Positions 11,688 to 22,600 of a stretch of 64,000 bases of DNA are shown piece by piece. The first letter of the stretch is position 1; every line of letters begins with the position of its first letter. Both the position numbers and the translations under genes were made by a program. Origin of the DNA: Leucaena leucocephala. Taxonomy: Eukaryota; Streptophyta; Magnoliopsida; Fabales; Fabaceae. The stretch lies in NCBI GenBank assembly GCA_037074615.1, contig CM073527.1, forward strand, positions 4,552,848-4,616,847. Direction: 5' to 3'. The notes under the pieces were generated by a model. That model searched no databases. It had not been told where the DNA came from and was given only the letters and a program-made list of their open reading frames with translations.

Positions 11688-12830
11688 CTATTTAAAACTA
11701 ATATGAAATTTATTCTTTTACTAAAATTAAAGCTTCCTAAATCATCCACATCTATGACAAGATCTCTTTTTCCAACTTTTATTTTCTACTAACATCCACA
11801 TAATTATCTTTTCAATATATCACTAAATATACTATAGATTTTATTGATTATATTGAAGTTTTTATTCACAATATCTTTTTGGGCTTACAATAATCACTAT
11901 CACTTTCGCATAAAAAATATAATAGATTATTTGGATTTTAATAAACTATATTAACGTTATATGATTTTTTTAATTTTAAAACACAAATTTATTCTAAAAT
12001 AACAATAATTTATACAAACTTCTTTTGAATGGTTTAAAGCTGGAGATTTTTTTTATTTTCTAGATATGTTTAGTCTTTCTTTTAAAATATATGATAAATT
12101 ATAAAAGATCTCAAGTTTTTTTAAAATTTATGTCAAATTTAAAAATAAAATTGTAATTTTAATACAATTGAACAATGTTCATGTTATGTTTTTTTCCAAT
12201 TGAAATCTATGTAAGTTGTAAAGCAATAAGATAAATTTTGTTTAATTTATTGAAGTTTAAAATTTCATATTATTTTTAAAAATAACATGTGGTAGAAAAT
12301 ATAGGGAGTTTTGGTAAGGGACAATTTAGTAATTTTAAATTTTTATTTGAATATTTGGTCATTATAAATAAATACAATTTTAATGGTCATTCCCAATAAA
12401 TATTATTTATTATAGGTCATTTATTCTAATTATCCCAAATATATAATCTGATTCCTCCCTTCTTTGACTGTCAAATTACGTCAATGACTTAGAGGGTTTT
12501 AATTGATTATTGAATATAAGGATTATTAAGTTTTGTGGAGTTCTACTGATATTTGTAAGTGGCTTGGTTAGTGATTTGAAAAGGTGAGGAGCACAATATA
12601 ATAACTCTCTTTAATGCAAATAAGGTGTTTGTTATAATGTTTGAGAGATTGATTATAGCTCTTTCTTTTTATCATAGAGTCCCAACATTTGTTAACTTGT
12701 ATTGAGAATCTAGCATGTACTTTGACGTTGCTAGAATGGCTAAAGGGAAGAGAAATGAAAAGGACAAAAAAACACAAAGGAAGGAAAAAGGCCAATCAAG
12801 AGGAGATTCGAGACAACCTTGTGAAGGAAT
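11688..12830. other. AT-rich noncoding stretch
   Basis: Nothing coding was recognised. Overlapping ORFs of 71-75 codons on both strands at 12568-12904 run into the truncated SINE and look like chance ORFs. Confidence 0.3.
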
Positions 12831-12847
12831 TAAAGTTGGTGATTAGT

Positions 12848-12938
12848 TGCTTGGTAAAATCTAGGAGGAAGGGAGATTTTGCCCTGTCTTTAGATCGTGG
12901 GTGAATCCAACCCCTTTCTAAAAATTTTTGCATAAAAA
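12848..12938 (+). mobile_element. 5'-truncated SINE (3' end only)
   Basis: The body contains CTAGGAGGAAGGGAGA and CCAACCCCTTTCTAAAAA and ends in an A-rich tail. The same 3' phrase occurs at the end of the full SINE at 57621-57888 and, inverted, at 41149-41238. It is flanked by AAAGTTGGTGATTAGTT (12831-12847) and AAAGTTGGTCATTAGTT (12939-12955), a 17-base TSD with one mismatch, which is the signature of LINE-driven target-primed insertion. The tRNA-like head is missing. Confidence 0.75.
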
Positions 12939-12999
12939 AAAGTTGGTCATTAGTTAATCAATTATGTCCCTTTTTCAATTTTGTTTTGTACAAGTAAAG

Positions 13000-13632
13000 G
13001 CTATACGCCCTAAACAAGTAAAACTAATTCAGAAGGGGATTAAATCTCAAACACTTAATATAAACAATAGACTCTAAATGTGTAGGACATGAATTTCAGA
13101 TGGACGTCAACCTATCTTTAGCCAGAGCATCTTAAGCATGTTTTGACCTATAGGGATAGATTGGAGTTTAACGTCTCATGATAATTGAAAGATTCTCTGT
13201 ATATGTATAAGTAACAAACTGTATCTATCAATATTGAGATTAAACAACATATCAATAACATTCTTAGAATCATATCCAAGAATAAGTTTCTCCAATTGTA
13301 GATCTTAAGCCAGTTTAAGCCCTTTATACACTACCATAACTATGCTTCAATCATATTATAAGAGCCCAACTTACTTGTAAAACCCACAACCTAGGAGCCT
13401 GTATGATCTTTAATGATACCCCGCACCTCGCCCTACTATGGGTTGTAGAACGAGCTCCATCAACATTTAATTTGAACTATCCCATAGGAGGAGGTTGCCA
13501 ATTGGATGAATTTAGCACATTGAACTCAATAACTCCATGATCATCCTAAACTTGTACAAAACTTATCCACGTTTACATAATGATCGAGTAAGGATTCAAC
13601 AATTTAAAAAAGTTCATATCAAAAATAGCTTG
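13000..13632 (-). pseudogene. LINE RNase H domain relic (LINE-1 of window, 3' part)
   Basis: On the minus strand a plant non-LTR RNase H domain can be read, with FKLNVDGA near 13465, followed by GLKLA and LILGYDSKNVIDML near 13270. Several in-frame stops are present. The block is probably the 3' continuation of the RT and zinc-finger relic at 16690-18490, from which it is separated by a gypsy-type LTR-like sequence. RNase H at the end of ORF2 is typical of plant L1-clade elements. Confidence 0.7.
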
Positions 13633-16600
13633 TGTCATATCCTAATTTTTTTTTAGGCCAGAAGTCCAAAAAAGTAGCTTAAAATAAATAGGTTACCATG
13701 CCCTTTGATCATAAGTCTGAAAAATATATAAATCTTCTAGGGACTAAATTATAAATAACGAAAGTATAGATACTTAGATATAAATATGAAAAGTCTCTAG
13801 GGGCAAGTGTGTAAATATGGAATAAATGTATAAAGAAAAGGAACCGAAATGGATTTTTAAGATTTTATGTACTAAATTGAAATTTTAGAAATTGGTAGTA
13901 AGTGATTAAAGTAGAATTTGGTAAATTTAGGGATTAAAGCGTATTTTGTCAAATTCATTAGTAAAAAATTGTAATTATGAGAAAGTTGAGCCAGAAATGG
14001 CCTAGAACTACCTAAAAATATTTTAGTTCTAAATTTTATCAGTAAATAGGGAATACTAATTGGGCCAAGAATAATTTTTAGAATTTTGATTTGAGGTCCC
14101 AAATAATTGATATTAATTTTTAAAGTCTAGAAGTTATTACATGACATTCTGAACCTCGGAATCATACAAAATTTTATAGAAAATTATTATAATTAATATA
14201 AGAATTTATGAAAATTACAGAACTCGCAAAAGAGTTATGTAGAATTTAAAATAAAATTTAAGGTTAAATAAAATATCTGATAAATACTTTTAGTGGAGGC
14301 TTTGTAAGAATTGAGCCAATAGAGGAGTTGGACATGGTCAAAGGCCCAAGTTGGTGTCCTAAAGGCCAAATAATGTGCTCCAACAATTATGGGGGTCAGT
14401 GTTCAGAAAATAACAATATGCCCTTAGGGTTAATATGATGGATAATTGTGAACTAAGGGCATTTAGGTCATTTTCCAATGGACTGTAGTTAAATTTATAC
14501 CCAATTCAAGGATTTCAATGGTAGGAAAAATGTAGATACTTGATTTAATGATAGAAAAATATTTTGAATTGTTACAAAAAATTAGAGTTATAAAACAGTC
14601 TAGTTTTTGTGAAATATGATCGGGCCGGTACTGGATTTGACTGAATTTTTCAAGTAGCCTTTACTCCTTTGGAAGATGCCACACATAAGCTTAAGTGATA
14701 TCATGGATGATGTCATAATTTGGTTTGGTAGGCAAGTTAAGATTCAAGGTGCAATCTTAGCCATTTGATCAAATGTGCACAAAGTAATCTAAACCCTTGA
14801 TTCACCTTGCCAAAAATCTATAAATACAAGGCACACTTCTCCAAATCTGCAGCAGGTAGAGCATGAAGAAGCTATGGAGAACTTCTTACAAAATGAAATC
14901 TCAAGGCAAGACAAAGCAAATCCAAGAGCTAATTGATCAAGCAACTAAGGTAATTTCTTTATCCCATGTTGGATTGTGTTATACGAAGATTTCTTTTAGA
15001 TTTAAATAGTTGAAACACCATTTTCTTTCCTTAGGAGGCTGCTGCATGAAATTTATAAATAAAAGGAAATGATGAATTTTATGTTATAAATAGCTTAGAC
15101 AAGTAAGAACAAGCTAGAATTACTTGATTTAACTTTAGGAAATCAATATATTCTTGGAATTTTATGTTTTGAACCTTGCTACCACTGTACAAAAATCTGG
15201 TCAGGAGCTAAAATTTCATAATTTTGATATTTTCAATAGATTTAAAATGAAAAATTGTGTGGGGATAAGTAGAAAAATAAGTATTGGAAGCATTGTAATT
15301 AAAATATGAATTTTTGAAAAAAAAGTATTGTATGGTTCTATACAGAATATGAGGAAGGAGTTGAAATTTTGAAATTATAACATCATGTTTGGATTCTTTG
15401 GATAAAATTATGTAGGATTGCTCTAATAATTATTACAAAGCTAAACCATTCACTCCAAGAATTAAGTTAATAGTTAGGGGTTTTAAGAGAGTTGAACATT
15501 GTCAATTTAAGGGCTCTAATGAGTTGTGTTTAGGTCTATGAGATGTTAAGGATAATGAGTTAAAGAGGTTGAGCAAGCAACCATTTCTTGGTTGGAGGCA
15601 AAGGGAGTAAGGAGAAAAGAATGAAACTATAAGGTAATAAACTTACCCATTATTGTATGCTTGATGTATATGCTTGTGTGTTGTTATGTTTATAATATGT
15701 GGTGATGATGTATGATATGTATGAATTATATATGCAATGCACTTTATGATTTTTATGGTTATGCATGATAATAATAGTCATGGAGCATGATAGTATGTAA
15801 ATGAAAGCTAAAGAAAGATAAAGGAAATATGTCATGCACTTGCATGCATCTTGTGTGCATTAAATTACACTATTTGCTATTGAGATTCCCTAAAAATGTC
15901 AATCTCCCATAAATAATTAATTTAGGTCAAGCATGATGGAAAATGTATGCATGGAGGAGAGCTAAAGTATGGAAAAAAGAATATGAAGAAAATGCATGCT
16001 CTAGCATGAGTTGTATGCTTTGCCAATTATATTCATGATATGTAATATGCTATTATATGAAATGGAAAATGTATGAAATATTTATAGCATGATCCCATGA
16101 TGTATATGAGTGTATGAGAATCCAAGTTAATGGTTCATGAATGTTGGAAGAATTTATGATAATTAAAAGAAGAAAGTGAAATGGTTAAAACGTAAGTCCT
16201 GAAGAAGTTTTGTTGTAACTTCAATTTGATCTAGCAAATGAATTAATTAATTCATAAAATTTTAAGAGCTTGTAGTACACATCTAGAGCTTCAAATTCAT
16301 AGTTAAAACACCTCATTGGATGTATATACTAAGAGAAATAAATTTTTAAAGTTAAGAAACAGAATATAGAACTTTGGACTTACCATATGAATAGTAAATT
16401 TTAATAATTTAACTTGATTAAATGGACCAATAAATATTTAATTTCATATTTTTTCCTTAAATAGAATGGAAGAGCTTTCATTATAGCTTTGAATAATCTA
16501 TATACAGTTTTTCAAGAATTAGTTATTATTTTTTAAAGTTGGATTGTTAATATGAAATTGTCCAAATATATAGTACCAGAGAGTTAAATTTAAAAAATTT

Positions 16601-16686
16601 AATTTTTAGAGCAAGGTAATACTTCCGCTAATTAAATACGCTTCCAAATATGAACTCTAAGGGGTTAAAAGTAGGATACGATATCA
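13633..16686 (+). mobile_element. Gypsy-type LTR-like sequence, copy 1 (~3 kb, possible solo LTR)
   Basis: The sequence starts TGTCATATCCTAA and ends near GTAGGATACGATATCA, which is an approximate inverted match. It contains a TATA box (TATAAATA, 14819-14826) followed by an adenine-rich leader. The same ordered set of phrases recurs at about 41580-44418: TTTTGATTTGAGGTCCCAA, the TATA box, a TAAGTA/TAGTTAAGACAAGTA motif, TCAATATATTC and TATTGAGATT. There it follows a gypsy integrase relic. No ORF of note. The repeat and promoter-like signal suggest an LTR. A matching TSD was not found, so the exact ends and the solo-LTR reading are inference. Confidence 0.5.
14819..14826 (+). promoter_or_regulatory. 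TATA box of the LTR-like sequence
   Basis: TATAAATA in an otherwise AT-rich but non-TATA context. The related copy has the same octamer at 42478-42485, about the same distance from its conserved flanks. Confidence 0.45.
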
Positions 16687-16689
16687 TGA

Positions 16690-18490
16690 TTTCTCCAGTT
16701 CCATAACCTCTAAATTGAAATTCCCAAATTAATCCCAATTACTAAGACTATCAGATCCTAACTCCTCTGGAGATTTAAAGTAAACCAGTCTCCTAGAGGA
16801 GTTTTAAAGAAAGGGGAATAATGTCTGGGATTCAATAACCTCAGCTAAAGCTGTCTAGCATAACTGCAATCTTAAAGAATATGTAGAGTATCCTCTGTGT
16901 CCTATTTACAATATTGACATAAGGTAGTAGTTGAAACCCATTTACTTCTCCAAACATTTGTCGCTAAATGATTATTGAATGCTATCCACATGAACACCTA
17001 AATACATTCAGCGCCTTCCATTTCTATATATCCTTGTAGATAGAACTATATGTATTGTCCAACTGAGATTCAATTAGAAAATATGCGCTTTTAATTGAAA
17101 AAGACCCCTTATTCATAGCATTCTAAGCCATTATATTATTACCCACCTCAATCATAGGTGGAAGCATACTGAATAACCTTTGAAAAGCGTTGATTGGCAG
17201 AAGATCAGCATGTCTTTGGAAACCCCAAAATCTTTGAATCAATCCATTCTGCAACTTTACTATTTTCCTTTTCAATTGTCACTAGTCTAAGACACACATC
17301 TTTTAGATTTATATTAAGAAGCAACTATTTATCAGTAAAGAAATTCATCATTTCCCTATTTTTGATATGTCATATTGTGCTTAATTCCACTATATCTTTC
17401 TGTTGGGTAATGAATTCCATAGAGCCGAATCTCCCTTTCTTGCATCAAGTAAATTTTTTTCATTCCTAAGTATGTATTTATATAAAAGGGCATTTACCCA
17501 AAGACCTTTATCACCATTCACTACTTTCTAGGCTAATTTGACTCCACAAGTCCGATTGAAGGATGATAACTTCTTAAATCCAAGACCATTGTTTAATTTA
17601 TGCCTAATAATTTAATCACATCCAATATGATGAAATCCATGTAAATTCTGGCTATTGCCCCTTATAAATTTCCTTTGTAAACTCTCTACTTCCTGACATA
17701 TAGAGATAAGAATCTTGGAAACAAGCATAGGATAAACCTGTATAGAACTCAAAATAGACTTGGCCAAGGTAATTCTGTTAGCCATTGAAAGGTATTTTCT
17801 TTCCAAACTGCGAGTTTAGACTTAACTCTATCAATAATGTACTGGAAAGTATCTTTGGGTTTCCTCCCTCAGATGATTGGAAAGCCAAGTACTTCCCTAT
17901 CTCAGTTGAGACATCCATTCTTATAATACCAGTAATTCTTTTCCTAGTGCTGATATGCACCTTTTGAGAAAAAAATATTAAAGATTTGCCCTTACTGATT
18001 TTTCTACCTAAAGCTAGATAGAATTTGTGTAGACAATCCATCATGCATTCAACCTATTTTTCCTGAGCTACTCTAAAGAGAAGAAGGTTATCTATAAATA
18101 TAAGATGAGAAATTGTCGAACCTCCACTAGCAATAACAATTGTATTCCATTGGTTATTATTCACAGCATCCGTAATAATATGAGATAACATCTCTATACA
18201 TAAAACAAATAAAAGCAGTGAGATAGGGTATCCTTGTCAAAGACCTCTTTTAGGAGAAAAAAATTCAGTTTGCGATCAATTCCATAACACATTAGACAAT
18301 ATCGACGTAACACAAGTCATAATAAGTTTTATAAGAATAAAATCCAAACCTACATCAATAAGAACATGATAAATAAAATCCCATCGCATGCGATTGTAGG
18401 CTTTTTCAAGATCAATCTTCATTGCCATTAAGCATGTTCTTCCTCTAACTTTCTTCACTTTATACATTATTTCTTGCCCCCCACAATAAT
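16690..18490 (-). pseudogene. LINE reverse transcriptase and zinc-finger relic (LINE-1 of window, 5' part)
   Basis: Minus-strand blocks in order: RT palm with KIDLEKAYNRMRWDFI (near 18410), a catalytic-core relic reading FIDN in place of FADD (near 18090), RT C-terminus with MANRITLAKSILSSIQVYP (near 17760), and a zf-RVT region with TNVWRSKWVSTTTLCQYC (near 16920). Frameshifts and stops separate the blocks. The element is 5'-truncated within RT at about 18490. Its RNase H probably continues at 13000-13632. The order RT, zf-RVT, RNase H is that of plant L1-type ORF2. Confidence 0.8.
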
Positions 18491-18595
18491 ATTATATTGT
18501 ATGTGCCTTCTTTTAATATCTTGATTTTATTTCTAATATGCGAGTATTATCTTAATCTTATTTGTAGTATAATTTTACCTATAATATTTTTAATT

Positions 18596-18662
18596 TAGTA
18601 TAATTTTATCCATAATTTTTTAAATTGTAACAAATTAAAAAAATTATGGATAAAACATACTA
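18596..18662. repeat. Imperfect inverted repeat (hairpin)
   Basis: Bases 18596-18623 and 18635-18662 are nearly exact reverse complements (TAGTATAATTTTATCCATAA against its complement) with an 11-base loop. It may be the core of a small AT-rich MITE. No TSD was assigned. Confidence 0.6.
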
Positions 18663-18891
18663 TAAATAAAATTAAAATATTGACCATATATAAAAAATAA
18701 AATTAAAATATTAGATGTTATATTTTTGTAGAGAATGATATGCTAGATGAAACCTTATAGGAAGTGGGAAGGGACAATCATCAAAATATAGTTTTTTCTT
18801 CCCAATTTTTTTTCTAAAAAATAATTTCATGAAAATACTTTAAGAGCATACAAATTAAAAACAGACTAAAAAAACTAATTAATCAAGTTAT

Positions 18892-19409
18892 GGGTGTGTT
18901 TGGATACCCTCAAAACCTAGGTTTGGCTCAAAACCTCGTTTTGGGGAAATTTTTAACCAAATAGCCATATTTGTTCAAACGGACTTTTGGACTAAACCAT
19001 GGTTTAAAACCAATGTTTCAGATAAGCTGGTCAGAGCAGCTTATGAAACAGTAAAAGAACTTATGAACTAACCAATTATTATATTATCTCTACTTTTTCT
19101 TACACCCTCTCTCATACTTTTTCTTACACCCTCTCTCCTCTCTCCTACTTTTTCTCTATTTTCTTTCTTACACTCTCTCTCCTCTCTCCTCTATCCTCTT
19201 ATCTCTTATTTCTCCTCATTTAATACTCATACCATTTTTGATCATTTACTAATCATAAAACCCCTTCTACAAATAACTATTCAAACACTCATTTATTCAA
19301 AATCACTTTTTTTTTCATAAGTTTTTATAGAAAAATCTTTTTTTTATAAACTGTCTATAAATCTATTTTTTTTATAAGTTAGTTTAAATTTTTTTTTCAA
19401 ATACACACT
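18892..19409. mobile_element. hAT-like miniature TIR element, copy C
   Basis: Starts GGGTGTGTTTGGATA and ends TTCAAATACACAC, which are inverted ends. Internally it matches copies A and B in order: CATATTTGTTCAAACGGAC, GATAAGCTGGTCAGAGCAGC, CTCTCTCCTCTCTCC, TCATTTACTAATCATAAAA. It lies 131 bases upstream of the helicase TATA box and may therefore supply part of the promoter region. Non-coding. Confidence 0.65.
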
Positions 19410-19540
19410 ATATGTTCCATTAAATGCGGTTCGAGTTTTAATAGGAGGAGACACTTAGGGGAAAAAAAAAGAAGAAATTAATTAACTCTAAATGGTAGAA
19501 AAAACGGAAAACTAAAACTAGGGTTTGAGGGGGTTCTCGA

Positions 19541-19548
19541 TATATAAA
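19541..19548 (+). promoter_or_regulatory. TATA box of the helicase gene
   Basis: TATATAAA lies 95 bases before the helicase ATG at 19643. With a plant start site about 30 bases downstream this would leave a 5' leader of roughly 70 bases. Inferred from position and consensus only. Confidence 0.5.
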
Positions 19549-19642
19549 TTTTTTTTTGGCCCCAAGGGGGAGGTCCGATAGAGCTAGAGAAGACACTGCT
19601 AGCATTCGTCTCACAGTGCCTTGGAAGTTGGAACCATTACTT

Positions 19643-22600
19643 ATGGCTGAACCAGAAGACAAGCGTTATGCTTCCCTTGAGGAAGTGAAGAAGAGGAAGA
19701 GGACGAGGAGGAGGAATATACCGCGGAAATCTGCAACCGAGGAGCAGTTGGAACCTCAAGAATCAAACCAGCATGGGGAGGAAGAAGACGAAGAAGCTAA
19801 AGAGAATGATGGGGATAAGGAGCCTGCCGAGTTGCTTAAGAAAAAGAAGGATAAAAAGATGAAGCTTGGTGAAGGAGTGAGTGAAGGGGAAAATGCCGGC
19901 GATGAGAATGAGGAGGAGGAGGGCGAACGAAGGAAGTTAAAGAATGCTGGGTCTGGAATTATGAGCACTGTGTCGTTTGATTCTCTGGGATTGTCTGAAC
20001 CTACTTTTAAGGCCATTAAGGACATGGGATTCGAGCATACGACTCAGGTTACTTTTTTTATTTTCGTATTTCATGGCTGCAATGGAGCTTTATATCTCTG
20101 ACATGCTTATTTCTAAAAGCTTCAGAATATAAATTATAATTATAAATATAAATAATCTATTCTTACAAGTTCATAGTTGCTCATGTTAAGCAAGAACTCC
20201 TCAGTGCAGATGAATATGATATCTTTCTTTTAACCCTCTAGCTGTTTTTAAATGAAATTTTGAAGGATAATTATTTATTGGATATGTTCTGTCTTTTCTC
20301 TACAAAGATAGAGTTAAGTTTGTCATCTTCACAAATTATGTTAATTAATGAAAGAACCTTGTGGAAGCATTTACAATTTGTGTGGGAAGAATATTTTGCC
20401 GGCATTCATATTGATCCTATATGGCTATGCAGATTCAAGCGAGAGCAATCCCACCGCTCTTGATTGGGAAAGATGTTCTTGGTGCTGCAAGAACGGGTTC
20501 TGGAAAAACTCTTGCTTTTCTAATACCAGCTGTGGAGCTGTTGTACCATGCTCAATTCACTCCTCGAAATGGAACTGGTGTCATTGTCATATGCCCTACT
20601 AGGGAGCTTGCAATACAGGTATAATGTTGCTGGGATTTCTTTTCTGGACTTGTGTCTGCAGTTATAATCTTAAAACACTGTTTTTTTTTTTGTTAGAGTT
20701 CTATTGTTTTTCCTAATTATTAATTCTTCCTGGTGCTTGATTTTGCTTTAGCGGTAAACTTTATAATTTGGTGCTCCTCATTGATTTCTCTTTCTTTGCT
20801 TTAGACACATGCTGTAGCGAAAGAACTTCTCAAGTATCACTCCCAGACTCTTGCGTTGGTTATTGGAGGTTCAGCTAGAAAAGGAGAAGCTGAACGAATT
20901 GCTAAAGGGGTAAATCTACTGGTCGCAACTCCTGGCCGTCTTCTTGATCATCTTCAAAATACAAAGGGATTCATATATAAGAACTTGAAGGTAAGTTTTG
21001 GATTATTTATGAAGTTGTTTACCTCATTATTATTCATACATACTTCACTACTAATACTGATGAGCAATGCAAAGATAGTTATGGTCACCTCTCTGTTTTT
21101 TTTGAGTAAACATATGGGGCTAACAGCCCAAATGTTATTGAATTGTAAAACTCGTTGGTATGAAACACCCATCCAGTCACTGTACAACAACTTCCTAATA
21201 ATCTACATGTATTAATTTCCACGGACTCAAAATTAATTCCTCTCCTTGTATCTTTACTAGCATATCAACAACTGCTAAGAAATCACATTCGATAGCTAAA
21301 TTCTGTACATTGAGTCTTCTTGCTAAGCTGAGACCTGTTGCAACAGCCCATATTCCTAGCTTCCTGGCAAAACCTCCAATCCACCTTCCATTGCTGTTTC
21401 TCAATAGGCCACCACAAGCTGCTGCCTTCTCCTTCCCTTTTGATGCACCATCCACGTTGAGTTTAATCCACCCCTCTCTTGGCTCATTCCACCTAGTGCT
21501 TACCTCCTGCTTCTTTATGCTAGCTCTCTCAGAACTTTCTTTAGCTAGCGTCACCTCTTTCACATAGTGATTTATTACATTCACCAACTCTTCTGGCGGC
21601 AAAAATCCCTCCTCAAATAAGCATTTGTTTCTCCAGTTCCATAGCTGCCAACAAGCAATCCTAAAACCAGTAGCCCAATTTCCATTCTCTTGCATCAAAT
21701 TCCAGTAAAACCAGTCTCTTCCGTTTAAATGAATAAATTCTGGCTTAGTGAAATTTCTACAATTTCTACCCATCTCACCCACGGCTTTTTTGCAATTATG
21801 CTGTCCCTCATAACATGCATTAAAGATTCCTCCTCATCAACACATTTGTGACACATCAGTGAGCTGTTATGGTCACCTCTTTAATACTTCACAATGATCT
21901 GAGTTTCATTGTGTTAGTAATCCAAGCGGTTTTTAATACTTCTTGTATTATTTTAGAGGAATTATTGAAAAAGGAAAGCCAGCCTTTGTCTAGATGATGC
22001 GTAGCCATTTAGTGCTGAAATTTTTTATTTCTTCTGGTGTTAGATGCTTGGCCTTTTATAAATTTTGGATTTGGATACTCTTGATTTTAGCCTGTTTTTG
22101 AAAACTCATTGGATGCCTTTGATTATAACTATATACTGGTTTTCCTCTTCATCTTAGTTTTTTCATGAGTTTGCAGTGCCTCATGATTGATGAAGCTGAC
22201 AGGATATTGGAAGCAAACTTTGAGGAGGAAATGAAGCAGATTATTAAAATCTTACCAAAGGTAGGCTAAGTATCCTGTGATCCTTTCCTATACACACCAA
22301 GAAAAGTAAAAGGAAAAGAAAAGGAATAATAAGAATGGTATCAAATGAGTAGATTGATGTGAACTTCATTATCAGCCACTGCTTGCGGTTAAATTGCAGT
22401 ATCCTAAAGCTTAGTGATGTGGTATTTGCAATATGACTTTGTTACCTGGAGACCTATGCTTTTTTCTGATTTATATTTACTAAATATAACTAGAAGTTTA
22501 TTTTTACACTTTTACCCATTTAATGGGATAAGGCTTGTTGTTGTTGTTGTTGTACTGAATGCCTGTATGCTAATTATATCTGTTTCTCTGTACAGAATAG

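Noticed and set aside
19556..19642. Upstream extension of the helicase reading frame
   Set aside because: The frame is open but has no ATG; its first codon would be TTG, and it overlaps the expected 5' leader.
19756..20025. Minus-strand Ser/Pro-rich ORF of 89 codons
   Set aside because: Complement of the Lys/Glu-rich first exon of the helicase; a low-complexity shadow.
21310..21567. Plus-strand ORF of 85 codons in helicase intron 3
   Set aside because: Lies antisense to the LINE RNase H within the TSD-bounded insertion.
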